64,000 nt of DNA from Hyaloperonospora brassicae (taxonomy: Eukaryota > Oomycota > Peronosporomycetes > Peronosporales > Peronosporaceae): assembly GCA_947650285.1 (NCBI GenBank), contig CANTFL010001383.1, positions 186,001 to 250,000 on the forward strand. Direction: 5' to 3'. How positions within the stretch are numbered: position 1 is the first letter of the stretch; each line of letters starts with the position of its first letter. The position numbers and the translations under genes were made by a program. The notes beneath the pieces are model-generated. The model saw only the letters and a list, made by a program, of their open reading frames with translations, made no database searches and was not told where the DNA came from. This document shows positions 22,947-33,225 of the stretch, piece after piece.

Positions 22947-24239
22947 GGATGGCGGATAGTGCACGCAATCATAAAATTGAATGCTGCAACGGTACCGGCT
23001 CAGACGCCGATACCGAGAAAGGACGTCATCATAGATGGTATGTCAAAGAGTACCATCTTTTCGTCCATGGATCTGATGGATGGATTCTATCAGATCCTCA
23101 TGCGTGAACGGGACATCCCGTACACATCAGTGAGTACCCCCAGCGGTATGCTGTAGGAGTGGCTAGTGATGCCACAGGGGCTGAGCAATGCCCCTGCAAC
23201 ATTCAACAGATGTGTCACAAATCTGTTGAGACCGGTGCGTGATTTCGCACCGAGTTACTTCGACGATGTGTTCGTCCATAGTCGGGCTATGGACGGAAAG
23301 ACGGACGTTGAAGCTCACAGAACTCACGTTCGTCAGGTTCTTCAACTTATGCGCAAGCATAAGTTGTACTCCAACCTCAAGAAGTGTATATTCGCGGCTA
23401 GCGAAATACCACTTCTTGGGTGCATCGTGGGTAAACACGGCGTCCACCCTGATCCCGAAAAGATCAAGGCGATCACCGACTGGCCAGTGCCAGTCGATGT
23501 CAAGGGACTAAGGAAGTTCCTTGGGCTAGCGGCGTACTTGCACAAGTACTCGCGCAACTACGCCGAAATGACGGTACATCTTTCTTGCTTGCTCAAGAAA
23601 AATGTCAAGTGGTCATGGAACGCTGAGTGCCAGCGTTCCTTCGAAGGTATCAAGCAAAGCTTGATGCAGTCGCCGATCTTGGCGATTGCAGATCAGGACA
23701 GACCATTTCATGTGGTCTGTGACGCCAGCGATTTTGCGATCGGCTGTGCGTTAATGCAATTTGATGCAGATGGCGCAGAGCGCGTCATCTGTTATCAGTC
23801 GCGTCAGCTGCAAGCATCTGAGCGCAATTACCCAGTGCATGACAAGGAACTCCTTGCCATGAAGTACGCACTGGCTAAGTTTCGCGTCTATCTACTCGGA
23901 GATAGACCGTTCATCGTCTATACGGACCATGCGTCATTACGCACGGCCGTAAACAGCCCACACGTCTCGCAAAGGATGGCGAGGTGGCTATCTTTCTTCG
24001 AGGAGTATAACTTCTCCGTGGAGTATAAACCAGGACGACTCAATGTAGTCGCGGATGGTCTTTCGCGCCGGCCCGATTTCGAGCCGGACGCACAAATCAA
24101 CATTGAGGATAAGCCCACTGTTGCGACAATGATAGCCAGTGTTCCGTCGTCAAGTTTACTTGACGACGTACGAAAGGCATACGCGGAAGATAAGGATCTT
24201 CTGCGATTGATGGATCATCTGGTTGAATCCATCCAGTAA
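22947..24239 (+). pseudogene. Reverse transcriptase-RNase H, copy B
   Basis: This is the same fold and motifs as copy A. The RT part shows DGFYQILMRERDIP, then a TAG (23154-23156) where A has TGG, then MPQGLSNAPATFNRCVTN and SYFDDVFVHS. RNase H is complete (VVCDASDFAIGCALMQF; DKELLAMKYALAKF; YTDHASLRTAV). A one-base difference near 24235 ends the frame just before integrase. The catalytic residues are retained in both domains. Confidence 0.9.
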
Positions 24240-25085
24240 ATCCATGAGGGATTTACCGGCTTTGTACCGATCCTCATCGGATCGGTATACGTACACGCAA
24301 CGGGTTGCTGTATTATACAGCTGTTGCTGGCGACACGCCTCGTGTCGTCGTCCCCGCTCATGATGATTTGCGTCTACGTATCATGTACGAGTGTCACGAT
24401 GCCCCAACAAGCGGCCATCGTGGAAGGGAAAAGACTTACCCCACGGTAAGTCGTGACTTTTACTGGCCCCGCCAGTATCAGTTTGTACGCAAGTACATCC
24501 GTGCTTGCGAGGTTTGTCAATGGGTGAAGCCTAGTCCTCCATCCCGTGCACCACTGCAACCTCTGCCTGTTCCGTCAGAGTGCTGGCAGTCCGTTTCAAT
24601 GGACTTCGTCTTCGGTTTTCCCGAAGCCGCTCACAAGAATAATGGTATTCTTGTGTTTCTTGACCGATCAGCAAGATGGTTCATCTTGCTGCTGTACCTG
24701 AGTCGATCAAGACTCAAGGTTGTGCTCGTGTCTTTCTCGTCACGGTCTTCCGACTCCACGGGTTACCCCGTGAACTCGTATCCGACCGTGACCCTCGATT
24801 CACGGCGGCATTTTGGCAATCCGTGTTCCGTTCTCTTGGAACACGGTTGACGATGTCCACTTCTGACCATCCCGAAACAGATGGTCGGACGGAACGTGCG
24901 AACCGTGTCCTCGAAGAGATCCTTCGAGGATATGTCCACTCGTTTCCGAGTTGGAGAGAATTCCTACCCATGGTGGAATTTGCCATCAACAACTCCGTGC
25001 ATGCTTCAACACAGCACACACCTTTTTACGTGAATGGTTTACGCCATCCACGTGTGCCGGTCCTTCTAGAGTGTGACTCTTGGAT
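24240..25085 (+). pseudogene. Integrase, copy B
   Basis: The H2C2 zinc finger (YECHDAPTSGHRG, RACEVCQWVKPS) and the first part of the DDE core are in the frame 24305-24850. Loss of one T near 24670 moves the rest (LVSDRDPRF, DHPETDGRTERANRVLEE) to the frame 24676-25332. The catalytic Asp, Asp and Glu positions are still readable. Confidence 0.87.
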
Positions 25086-26279
25086 AAGGGGGGAGGGACT
25101 CGCTCGAGCAAAAACCGTTTTGGCTCTTGCTCATCACGTGTCGACGCTAACGTCGTCACGTATGATGCCGATGTCGATCAGGTCGACATCGATGAAGAAG
25201 ATCATCTCAATAATAGCGTCAATGCTATTCATGACTCGGATGATGATGACGATGCTGGTATATTCAGCATCGTCAACGATTATGTCAGCGAGGAAGAAGA
25301 CAACCTCGCTGAAGAAGAGAACAATCTCTTAGCAGTACGCGCGAAGCGCACTGCCAGACAAAACAAAGAGTCAGCAGAGAACTTCCTGCTGACTCGAGAA
25401 GCGATAGTCCGTTTCGTTCAGGACTCCATCACAAATGCGGTGGATCGTCAGAAACGAAACGCAAACAAGAATGGAAGATCAAATGTTCTATCATTTAAAG
25501 TCAATGACCTAGTACTACTGTCTACGGTAAATTTACCTGGACATGCAGTAACTAGTGTCGGCAGTAGTAAACTACTGCCGAAATACACTGAGCCATTTCG
25601 AGTGTTGCATCGCAAAGGCAATGCATACACGATCGAATTGCCACGTAGGATGCGCACGCATCCTACGTTTTACGTGGGAAGGCTGAGGCCGTATTGTCAG
25701 TACGAGCCTTCTTCTTCCGATGAAGATAGCCCCCACGCTCAAGAACCTCCATCAGATTTTTGCGTTCACGCTCCAGACGATCCGTCTGGTTGCGTGGATG
25801 AGAGACCTCAGAACTCAAACGAGAGATCTCTCCGCGAGCTGTCGCCAGCTCGCCGAATAGGGAGCGGACATCCCGCTCGACCTGAAGCTGCGCTGTGGCA
25901 TAATCGGCGCGATCCCTCGCCCGATCGGCCTCGCGATCCTTGCGGTACTTCCGCAAGGAATCAAACAGGTCGTAACGCCTGTTCCTCTCGTGCGTCAAAT
26001 CATCGCGCAATTCATCGATTGCGCGATTCATCTCGTAAGGGTCGAGATGGTGAGCCGAATCATCTGGAGGAGGTCTTTCCTCCTCCACCACATCCTTTGG
26101 TGGATGCTCACGGTGGTCAACGCTTTCTAGTGAAGCGTATCTTGAACCACCGTGACGATTCAGGATCAAGGACGAGCTACCTCGTCCAGTGGCGGGGGTA
26201 TCCACCCTCTTGGAACAGCTGGGAGCCCCGCTCTCAGCTGTTGATGAACGTTGAAGGTCTCGTTCGCCAGTATGACTAG
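25080..26279 (+). pseudogene. GPY/F module, linker and chromodomain, copy B
   Basis: This open frame of 399 codons begins downstream of the integrase core. It holds an acidic stretch (EEEDNLAEEENNLL), the GPY/F-like module ([34 protein letters not shown]), a ~150-residue Arg/Ser/Pro linker, and a C-terminal chromodomain ([33 protein letters not shown]). The linker and chromodomain portion, 25663-26279, is simultaneously open on the minus strand. The ATG at 25080 is not a natural start; this is the tail of pol. Confidence 0.86.
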
Positions 26280-27291
26280 ACTCATCCGATTGGTCCTGTG
26301 GCCCATCGGTAAACACGCGCCCTAGGCGCTTGTAGACGGATTGCAAGTTTGCAATCGCGTCACGCATCTCAGCCGAGATGTGTGCCCTTCCCCAGGGCGA
26401 ACTTAGGGAATACACATCCCTATGTGCACGCTGCGAGTTGTCAACACAACTCGCACAAGGTTCTGCCGATGTGAGGCAAGGAATGTCTGCCTCACTCGAC
26501 AAACAGTGCAACCGGTACCTAGCACCGGTTGGCGTTCGCTTTTCAAACCTGAGACGTGTCGCCTCAAGTTTCTTAAGCCACCCTTCTCGTCCAAAGTTCT
26601 TTACGTTTTGGACGAACGCGTTCCACGCTTCCAAAAGCGAGTATTTGTCACGCTTTTGGTTGCCGTTGTATTATCGATGTCTAAGCAAGACATCGAGATA
26701 AAATTCTTCTTCAGCGCGAAAGTTGCTCGCGCTGGGATCCAAGCCGTGAAGATCAGTCGCATCGAATAAGGGTATTCGATGGTGTCGGCCTGTCTCGTGA
26801 GACATACTATTGATGAGCCGTTCGGGCAAACGCCACGGCTTCGACTCATCACGCTTCACAGTGGTACCCTTGTCGGAACCACGGCTCCCAGATTGACGAC
26901 TGCTCGCGCCATCGTCATCACGCTCGTGCGAAGACGCACGAGCCGGTGGTGGTGAGGAATAGAATTCCTCACCACCCTGATCATCATCATCACTGCCGAA
27001 CAGACTGTGATGCAAATCACGAGTCCGTTCGTTCGGCAGTGGTCTTGGCGAATACTGAGGCGTCGCCGGTGAGCGAGACGCCTCTGGAGCATTGCCCGAG
27101 TCAGACACGTCTGACCCGCCAGAATAGATGACCTCTACATCAGGGTCATCGTGCGCACGAGGTGTGATACCGCGTGCACCTGCAGTACCTGTTGCTGCAG
27201 GCGCAGAACGAGTAGCAGGCGACGAATCGTCTGCCGCAGAGGCTGGCACAGCACCGAGCTGCGTAGGTCTTGAGTCACCTCGCATAGACAT
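25663..27291 (-). CDS. Antisense coiled-coil gene, copy B
   Basis: On the minus strand an ATG at 27291 opens a frame of 206 codons. A TAA at 26671-26673 interrupts it, and the same frame then continues from at least 26634 for 323 more codons to 25663. The head is acidic and Ser-rich ([18 protein letters not shown]), with [17 protein letters not shown] and [13 protein letters not shown] before the stop. After it come [20 protein letters not shown], a Cys-bearing segment, and a long charged coiled coil (about 130 residues, for example [18 protein letters not shown] and [18 protein letters not shown]). No domain is recognised. The gene runs opposite to pol, starting near the polypurine tract, and overlaps the chromodomain frame for 617 bp. 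Alternatives are a captured gene or a self-targeting antisense regulator of the element. Confidence 0.65.
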
Positions 27292-27407
27292 GTTAACTAT
27301 GCGAGGTCAAGCGGAAAGTGAATGGAACGGATCCAACAAGTGCTCCCTATCCCAATGGTGGCCAACGGGTGGCCACCATATTTTCGATAGTCACACGGTG
27401 ACTATCA

Positions 27408-27420
27408 GTTAAGGGGGTGA
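27408..27420 (+). promoter_or_regulatory. Polypurine tract of copy B
   Basis: The sequence aagggggtga directly abuts the 3' LTR. It fits the plus-strand primer site of Ty3/gypsy elements. Copy A has the same tract with seven G instead of five. Confidence 0.7.
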
Positions 27421-27808
27421 TGTAACGGGGCAGCCCGTTACATGAAATTGTCACTTAAGGAAAGTGACAATAAAGAATATAAGATGGATATTCTGTAAAC
27501 AATATCACCAAAGTGGTGATATTGAAGGGTCGACCAAAGGGTCTGTTCATTGGTTGATATCTTGCTGATATCAACCCACCAATCGCCGCAAGACGCGCGC
27601 AATGAGTGGTGAGTAGACGTCACCATACATCCAGTTATATTAGTATAATTTAGTTAAGTCAAACAAAGAGACAGTGGTTAAAGACTTAATTATATTAATA
27701 TAACAGTTTTACTTTTCCCTTTTCTACGCTTCCTCGTTTGCCTCGTGTACGTCTGTCGGTGCAACGAAACCCTTGCGTTAAGTTCAAGCAAGGGTGTGCC
27801 CCGTTACA
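27421..27808 (+). repeat. 3' LTR of copy B
   Basis: This 388-bp LTR has the 3'-type U3 shared with the 3' LTR of A (aagggtctgttcattgg) and the U5 subtype shared with the 5' LTR of A (gcctcgtgtac, cggtgcaacg). It ends ccccgttaca and is followed by the target duplication tagtg. Confidence 0.94.
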
Positions 27809-27813
27809 TAGTG

Positions 27814-27940
27814 CCTGTTTACAACCTTCGCGAATACTGTCTTTTGGTACAAAGCACCGATGCAGCGGGGGTTGATACTACTTCCCTTGAATGGATTTTG
27901 TAAACAAGTACAGGAACACGCCAAGTTTAGCGAGATATCG
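27814..27940. other. Flank between copy B and the TIR element
   Basis: This short unassigned stretch has no gene. It separates the 3' target duplication of copy B from the left flanking repeat of the inverted-repeat element. Confidence 0.5.
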
Positions 27941-27949
27941 AAAAGCAAT

Positions 27950-28155
27950 GAGTAAATTTTAAAAGCAGTTTCACAAATGCACAAAAGTCCCAAATCAGTA
28001 CTTTAATCAACTTAAGTATAAAAAACACGCTAAATAGTGTCAACGACATTATACTAAACTGCAACATGGGACAAAAAAACTGCTTGCTTGCTTGGTAGAG
28101 CGAGAGGGTAGTAAGTGAAACAGGCAATGACAGCAAGCGCGGCAGCAAGTAAGTA
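27950..28155 (+). repeat. Left terminal inverted repeat
   Basis: About 200 bp, pairing imperfectly with 29295-29517. The pairing is best in the outer 120 bp, and the inner part has small insertions on the right side. Confidence 0.65.
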
Positions 28156-28369
28156 GAAATAAATTCGATTGGCCCTTTCGTGCCCAATGCTTATAATTCA
28201 TATAGCTTCCAGCTCCTACCTTGCCTATTTTGAATCGCCATGTAAGCAGCTGTAGAAGCCTTATTTCCGTGTCCGACCAATCTTCCCCTTGTGGACCAGC
28301 AAGGATCGTTCGGGGTGAGCGATTGAGGTAACATCAGTGGTTAGGGCGGCACGCCTAGGCTTGGCGGTT

Positions 28370-29180
28370 TAGTGGCCCGGACCCTATTACGGACTTCGAT
28401 GCTGGAAAGCGCGGAGTTGTTACGAACGTGTGGGGCCCTATGGGTATACCTACACCCGACAAACTCGCACCTGGTCCAACTGGAGCCGGCATACCTGTGG
28501 GCACTGGCCTGCCCAATCCGTATAACAAAGGTGATTAGGGCATCTACGGGTACAAGGTAAGTATGATACGCATCCACATATTGCCGCTATTGGCGACCAG
28601 GAACCGTACCCTCTCCAGTCTTTCCAACATCCAACCGCAGCAAGAGTACGCTAGCCCGAGCAACTACGAGAACTACGATCCCATAAAAGATGATGATGCA
28701 TATGGCACCATCGACGCTCGGCACAATTTTGCTTCGGCTATCTTTGGCGTCATTCCTGGTGCACCGGCCCCAATGCCTGGGGCTCGACGTGTCTGGGCCA
28801 ACGCACGCTCCACGATTACTGCTACCCGTCAAACAAGTTGTACCTCCACGCGTCGTACATCGAGCTGGAGCGACCACCGCCATCAGCAGCAGATTCCTCC
28901 AGCCCAAGCGTCCATGGATCAAGCGCCGCCTTCGCAACAACATCTCGCGAAGGTCAAAAGGGGTCTGCTCAATGTCTCATTTGGCGAACCCGTAGCTCCA
29001 CAAGGACCAGTTGCGTTCCAGCAGCCACTGCCGCCACTAGAAAACCACCAGCCGCATATAATGGCACCGCAAGAGGAGGAACACTTGATGATGTACGTAG
29101 GCCCGTTTGGAATGGGCCCACCGCTTTTACCTGTGCGTGTTCCCAAAGGCATCTCGCCAGCTGCTTTAAAAAGTCCTTAA
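28370..29180 (+). pseudogene. Frameshifted Gly/Pro-rich cargo gene
   Basis: Inside the inverted-repeat element, protein-like sequence continues through three plus-strand frames. It starts with GPDPITDFDAGKRGVVTNVW and GIPTPDKLAPGPTGAGIPVG (about 28374-28530). It goes on in the ATG frame 28563-29180 (KDDDAYGTIDARHNFASAIF; VAPQGPVAFQQPLPPLENHQ), with a third frame open near 28690-28995. Indels break it. The product is unknown: Gly/Pro/Gln-rich, without a domain I can name. It looks like a captured host or element gene fragment. Confidence 0.45.
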
Positions 29181-29294
29181 ACAGTATTATGCCAACCTTA
29201 ATTTAGGCTGCAAAACAAGACGATTTAATAGAGACACGATTGTAGCTGGTAGCTATTTAGTAAGTAAACACCGGGCGCAAAAGGTCCAAACTGC

Positions 29295-29517
29295 ATATTT
29301 ACTTTGCTTGTTGCCTCACTTCCTGCCTAACTTCCTGTCATTGCAGGAATTACTTGCTGCCGCCTCGCCTATCCCTAGCAATCAAGCAGTTTCTAATTCC
29401 ATGTTGCAGTTAGGTATAATGTGGCTGACACTATTTAGTGTTTTATTTACTTAAATTGAGTATAGTACTGGTTTTGGGACTTTTGTGCATTTGTGGTACT
29501 GGTTTTGAGATTTACTC
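29295..29517 (-). repeat. Right terminal inverted repeat
   Basis: Reverse-complement partner of the left repeat. The core ttttgtgcatttgtg near 29480-29494 matches the left arm, and the end ...atttactc lies at 29517. Confidence 0.65.
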
Positions 29518-29639
29518 AAAAGTGATCAGGAAGCGGCAAATGTCCAGCTCGCAAACATCCCTACCAATCAGAGAAATGCCTCGCTGGTGTTTTTGATGAC
29601 AAACAATACACAATTGAGCAGTTCAACGTCCCGAAAGAC

Positions 29640-29980
29640 AGTACAGTAGAATCTGTATGTATATATAACTGTCTAAATTGATCGTCGAAATGAATTGTCG
29701 ACTCACTGACACCCCGAAATTGTTGGAAGCACGTAACACGTGTATGGACTCTAGATATTTAACCTACGCAAGGCCACATATGGAACGTTCTAAAGACTTA
29801 TATGTGTTTGTGTTCGGCACCACAGTGATTCGAGTTGGGTAATTCTCACTTGTTTATTGACAAATTACTGACTAGAACCCGGCGGTGGTGGGGACGAAAC
29901 GCTTCTAGCGCGCATGTTCGTACAGGCCATTTATTTTACAAAATGTTTACTTTTAACAATAGTAATGCAAATACATAAAC
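29640..29980 (-). repeat. Relic of the family-E LTR
   Basis: This stretch aligns with 31610-31930: gttggaag, ggaacgttcta, gttgggtaattctcacttg and tacaggccattta all have counterparts there in the same order. It is therefore a second, more decayed copy of part of the LTR at 31398-32077, in the same orientation. Confidence 0.55.
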
Positions 29981-31397
29981 CAATACTCGTCAATTATCCA
30001 GTTTCCACACGATTTGGTGTCTCTTTGTTACGTGCTACTAATACGAGTAGCGTCGCTTGAAGAAGAAGCATCGATTTGAAAAATGACGCAAAGCACTACA
30101 CACGTCTGGAGAAGTTGCTCGAGTCAGGTCGAATCATTCGGTTTGTGTAGCTATTCCCTACCCTGTTTCCCCACGCTGTAGTGGCCGGACGTGATCTTGC
30201 ATGTTGCCTTCTTGTTGCAACTATACTTTCAAGCAACCCGACTGCTTTCAAGGCATGCACGAAAGTGGGATTAGTCGAATGCTTGCTGTCATCCTGCTCG
30301 TCCTCAAATTTCGCACCACATTAGTACTATACGAAGTAAGTTGCTTAGCAGAATATCTTGTGAGGTAGCAAATGTCTATCGGTTAAATATACCTCAACCG
30401 TCGAAAAATCAGATGATCCGCTTCATTCATAACTGCATTGTCCACGTACTGCTACTCCAGCACTCTAGGTGCCTCTTCGGGATCTAATCGGGCATTTTTG
30501 TGCCTAACAAATCTTTTGGAAGTCTCAGTGATGACATCATAGGCACATGCTGAGACCGACATAGAACATTATGGCGGATGTCGATGTTTGGCGGCTTATA
30601 GAGAGCATCATCGAGACCTTGAAGTAGAACACGGTTGAAGCTGCGCCGATGATGCGATGTGCGGTAGCATATTATTTTTATGTCACATAGCTTTAGCTTT
30701 GACGTCCTATTAGGCAGAAATATAGTCAATTATGTGCTACGAGGTGTTGTCCGCTGCAGTCACTCAACAAGTAGAATGTGTGTGCTCGCTCACGCGTAGC
30801 ACTTGTAATATCGTCTTTCGTCACTCCAAAGAAGGTATGCCATCAATTATAGCGTATTGAAAGTCGTGTCTGACTGACCCTCAGTCTTTTTTTCTTATAT
30901 ATTATCGTCTCAAAGTTACTTGATAGGTTAACACTGACTCTATGACGGATGTTCTATGGATGTTTGCGGAGATCCGAATTACGATGAGTTGGAAGTGATG
31001 AACACGAAGCTTTGACGGAGGTTGCTGCACACCTGCGATGTAAAAGGTCACTTTGAAAGTGGGCGATGTATAGAAAATTTCGAACGGCAAATAATGCAAA
31101 CGCTTGCTGTTATGCATCGATTCTACTACATGTAGCTATCTAGCACATTATACGCGTTATTATCACCTAGTCATTGCATGGCTACATTTCCAGCAGCAAT
31201 ATCTATACAGGATGACATAAGTCGATGCCTGACTTCAACCTGCAAGGTATGAACCATTCATGCATCTTAGTCGATAGTGCATGTCTTGGCTTATACCACT
31301 GTTATCAGCCCGATTTTCGCATGTCCTTGAGCGCCCGGCAATCCACACAGGCACCGTCCGCTATGTGGCGTCCCGTGCTCCGTTCTTAGACATTTTT
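29981..31397. other. Unassigned repeat-region sequence
   Basis: No convincing gene. Short frames such as 30484-30729 and 30902-31117 (minus) lack recognisable motifs. It may be the decayed interior between two LTR relics. Confidence 0.4.
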
Positions 31398-32077
31398 TGT
31401 AACGGGCACCGATAGCTACGCACTGACAACAGTGCGTAGCAAGCTCTCAATGACTGAAGCGATAACTATCACCCTGTTAGATTTTGTATACAATACAGCT
31501 TCGAGGAAGGAATCGAACTAAACGTAAGAGCTTAGTAAAAGAAAAAAAACTCTGATAATATATCTAAGTCATAAATGCGTCTCCTCCTATTAGTCTAAAC
31601 ATAAATCTATTATAATCTAAGTATGTATAAGTATGTCTACTCATCACCCATTGCGGGCATTTAGCGTCGATAGGTGAATTGATATTGTTGGAAGTGCAAG
31701 TTGCACTTGGATCGACTCCAGAAGTTCAACATACACTAGGGCATTTATGGAATGTTCTACAGGGTTCTATGTGTTGTATTAGGCAGCACGAAGATATAGG
31801 TTGGGTAGTTCTCACTTGTTTTTTTGACAAGCCACTGACGAGGCCCCTGGCGGGGGCCAAAACGCGTCTGGCGCGCGTTTTAATACAGGTCATTTTTATT
31901 TACTCAATGTTCACTTTCAAACAGATATGATGGTTATTTCAACTAATGAGTAGACTCTTGGCTCACTGCAACAATGTCACTGAGCTTGGGGATAGTATAG
32001 TTAGAATATTGAATTTAATATATTCTATCATATTGTCACACATGATACTATAATGGAACAGGTTCACCCCGTTACAT
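31398..32077 (-). repeat. Probable LTR of inverted gypsy family E
   Basis: On the minus strand this begins tgtaacggggtgaacctg and ends cggtgcccgttaca, the same terminal style as the LTRs of A and B. Just inside, on the element side, the minus strand shows a polypurine tract (gtaaagggggtga at about 32078-32090), as in A and B. A perfect 11-bp hairpin with a 4-nt loop lies at 31415-31440 (gctacgcactg/cagtgcgtagc). So this is the 3' LTR of a minus-strand element. Confidence 0.55.
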
Positions 32078-32187
32078 CACCCCCTTTACCGATAGTCACA
32101 CTTGTGACCATCTCGATTCATGTATCCTTTCCTGTTGGAACACTGTGGGTCAGGAAGCACTTGTTGGGTCAGACTCACTCATTTATG

Positions 32188-32590
32188 ACCTCGGGACGCA
32201 TGATTAGCAAGCTCATGAGACGCGCAGCGAAAGCAGCTAAGCAGTCAAATGATTGCACTCACGCGGCAAACGATTCGTCGTTTCCTGCTTCGTCTTTACC
32301 TGTAGCACCTGTCGCTGCATGTGCATTTTTTACCGCACCACATTTAGGGGATGATGTTTCAGCAGATTCTGCTGCTGCAGGTGCACGTAAAACCGCGCCA
32401 CGTGCTGATAATGTTTTCGACGTTGAGCCCATCTGCTTTGACGAGTTGAATGGTGGGTCCGACTTGGTATAGTTCGCTACGCCACCCGTAGTATCCTTGG
32501 TGGATGATTCTGATCCTTCGCGTGAGAAGGCTCGACCAAAGAGGGTGACACATGATTTGCGTCATATTCTTATGGTCAAGTGAATCAACA
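32188..32590 (+). pseudogene. Antisense-gene head of family E, relic
   Basis: Plus-strand reading gives NDSSFPASSLPVAPVAACAF, ADSAAAGARKTAPRAD and FDVEPICFDELNGGSDLV. A stop follows, and after it VSLVDDSDPSREKARPKR and THDLRHILM. This resembles, in order, the head of the antisense gene of A and B ([46 protein letters not shown]). Its position next to the polypurine tract, and its direction opposite to that element's pol, are the same as in A and B. The rest of the element is missing or unrecognisable. Confidence 0.5.
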
Positions 32591-32599
32591 AGTGTGGAA

Positions 32600-33225
32600 T
32601 GCAGATTACAATTCGGCTACTTAGCTAGTTTCGATGTAGGTGTGGGATACACAATGGGGAGCACCTCACACCGCGATACCGGGTCAAGCGATCTTGCACA
32701 CAGCGGTCTTAAGTGATGCAATCTTGCACAGTGATCTTCGATTGGGCGATCTTGGGCGATGCGATGTTGGGGACGTCACCTTAAGTGACGTCATCTCGTG
32801 CACTGAGACCTTCGGATGACAAGATCACGGTGATATGGCGTGGACAACCGAATACGATGGGAAATCAAATCACGGCAGTACAAGGCGAAACGTGTTATTT
32901 CGTCGTTACGAAATAATTAGGATTAGTCAATGAGGTTTAGACTATGGCAGGATAACATTGAATAAGAAAGCAATTTACTTCTGAATTTACAAGTATCATT
33001 CTTGTTATATAGTATAATTGTTTGGCCTTCCACCGTATAAGAAGATCGACTGACCACCTAGAAGGTCCCTCCTGGATTACTTGGACAGGAGTACACGATA
33101 TATACAAATACTGTTAACTGGGATGAACGTAGAGTGTAAAATTGCGAGACGGCTTAAATGGTCAGAAGGCTCGCGTATCAAGCAACTAATTTGGACAATA
33201 CGATGTCGTAGAGATCAGGGTATCT
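32600..33225. other. Unassigned stretch
   Basis: No gene seen. Short phrases such as gatcttg and gcgatg recur at 32690-32830 (gcgatcttgcacacagcgg, caatcttgcacagtgatc), a weak, irregular local repetition. Confidence 0.35.

Larger units (their letters stand above)
19818..27808 (+). mobile_element. Ty3/gypsy chromovirus copy B
   Basis: This 7,991-bp element has LTRs at 19818-20211 and 27421-27808 and a perfect 5-bp target duplication tagtg (19813-19817 and 27809-27813), so both ends are original. Internal order: gag, protease, RT, RNase H, integrase, GPY/F, chromodomain, with an antisense gene over the 3' third. Defects: TAG at 20511-20513, +1 near 21149, TAG at 21337-21339, TGA at 22944-22946, TAG at 23154-23156, a shift near 24235 and -1 near 24670. 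It shares three stops with copy A. It could move only with proteins supplied by another element. Confidence 0.96.
27950..29517. mobile_element. MULE-like element with long inverted repeats
   Basis: The left end (27950 to about 28155) and the right end (about 29295-29517) are inverted copies: gagtaaat, cacaaatgcacaaaagtccc and agtgtcaacgacattatac on the left have close reverse-complement partners on the right. The outermost bases are gagtaaat...atttactc. The 9 bp outside are aaaagcaat (27941-27949) and aaaagtgat (29518-29526), matching at 7 of 9 positions. TIRs of ~200 bp and 9-bp duplications are the hallmark of Mutator-like elements. There is no transposase inside, so it is non-autonomous, with about 1.1 kb of other sequence as cargo. 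Confidence 0.65.
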
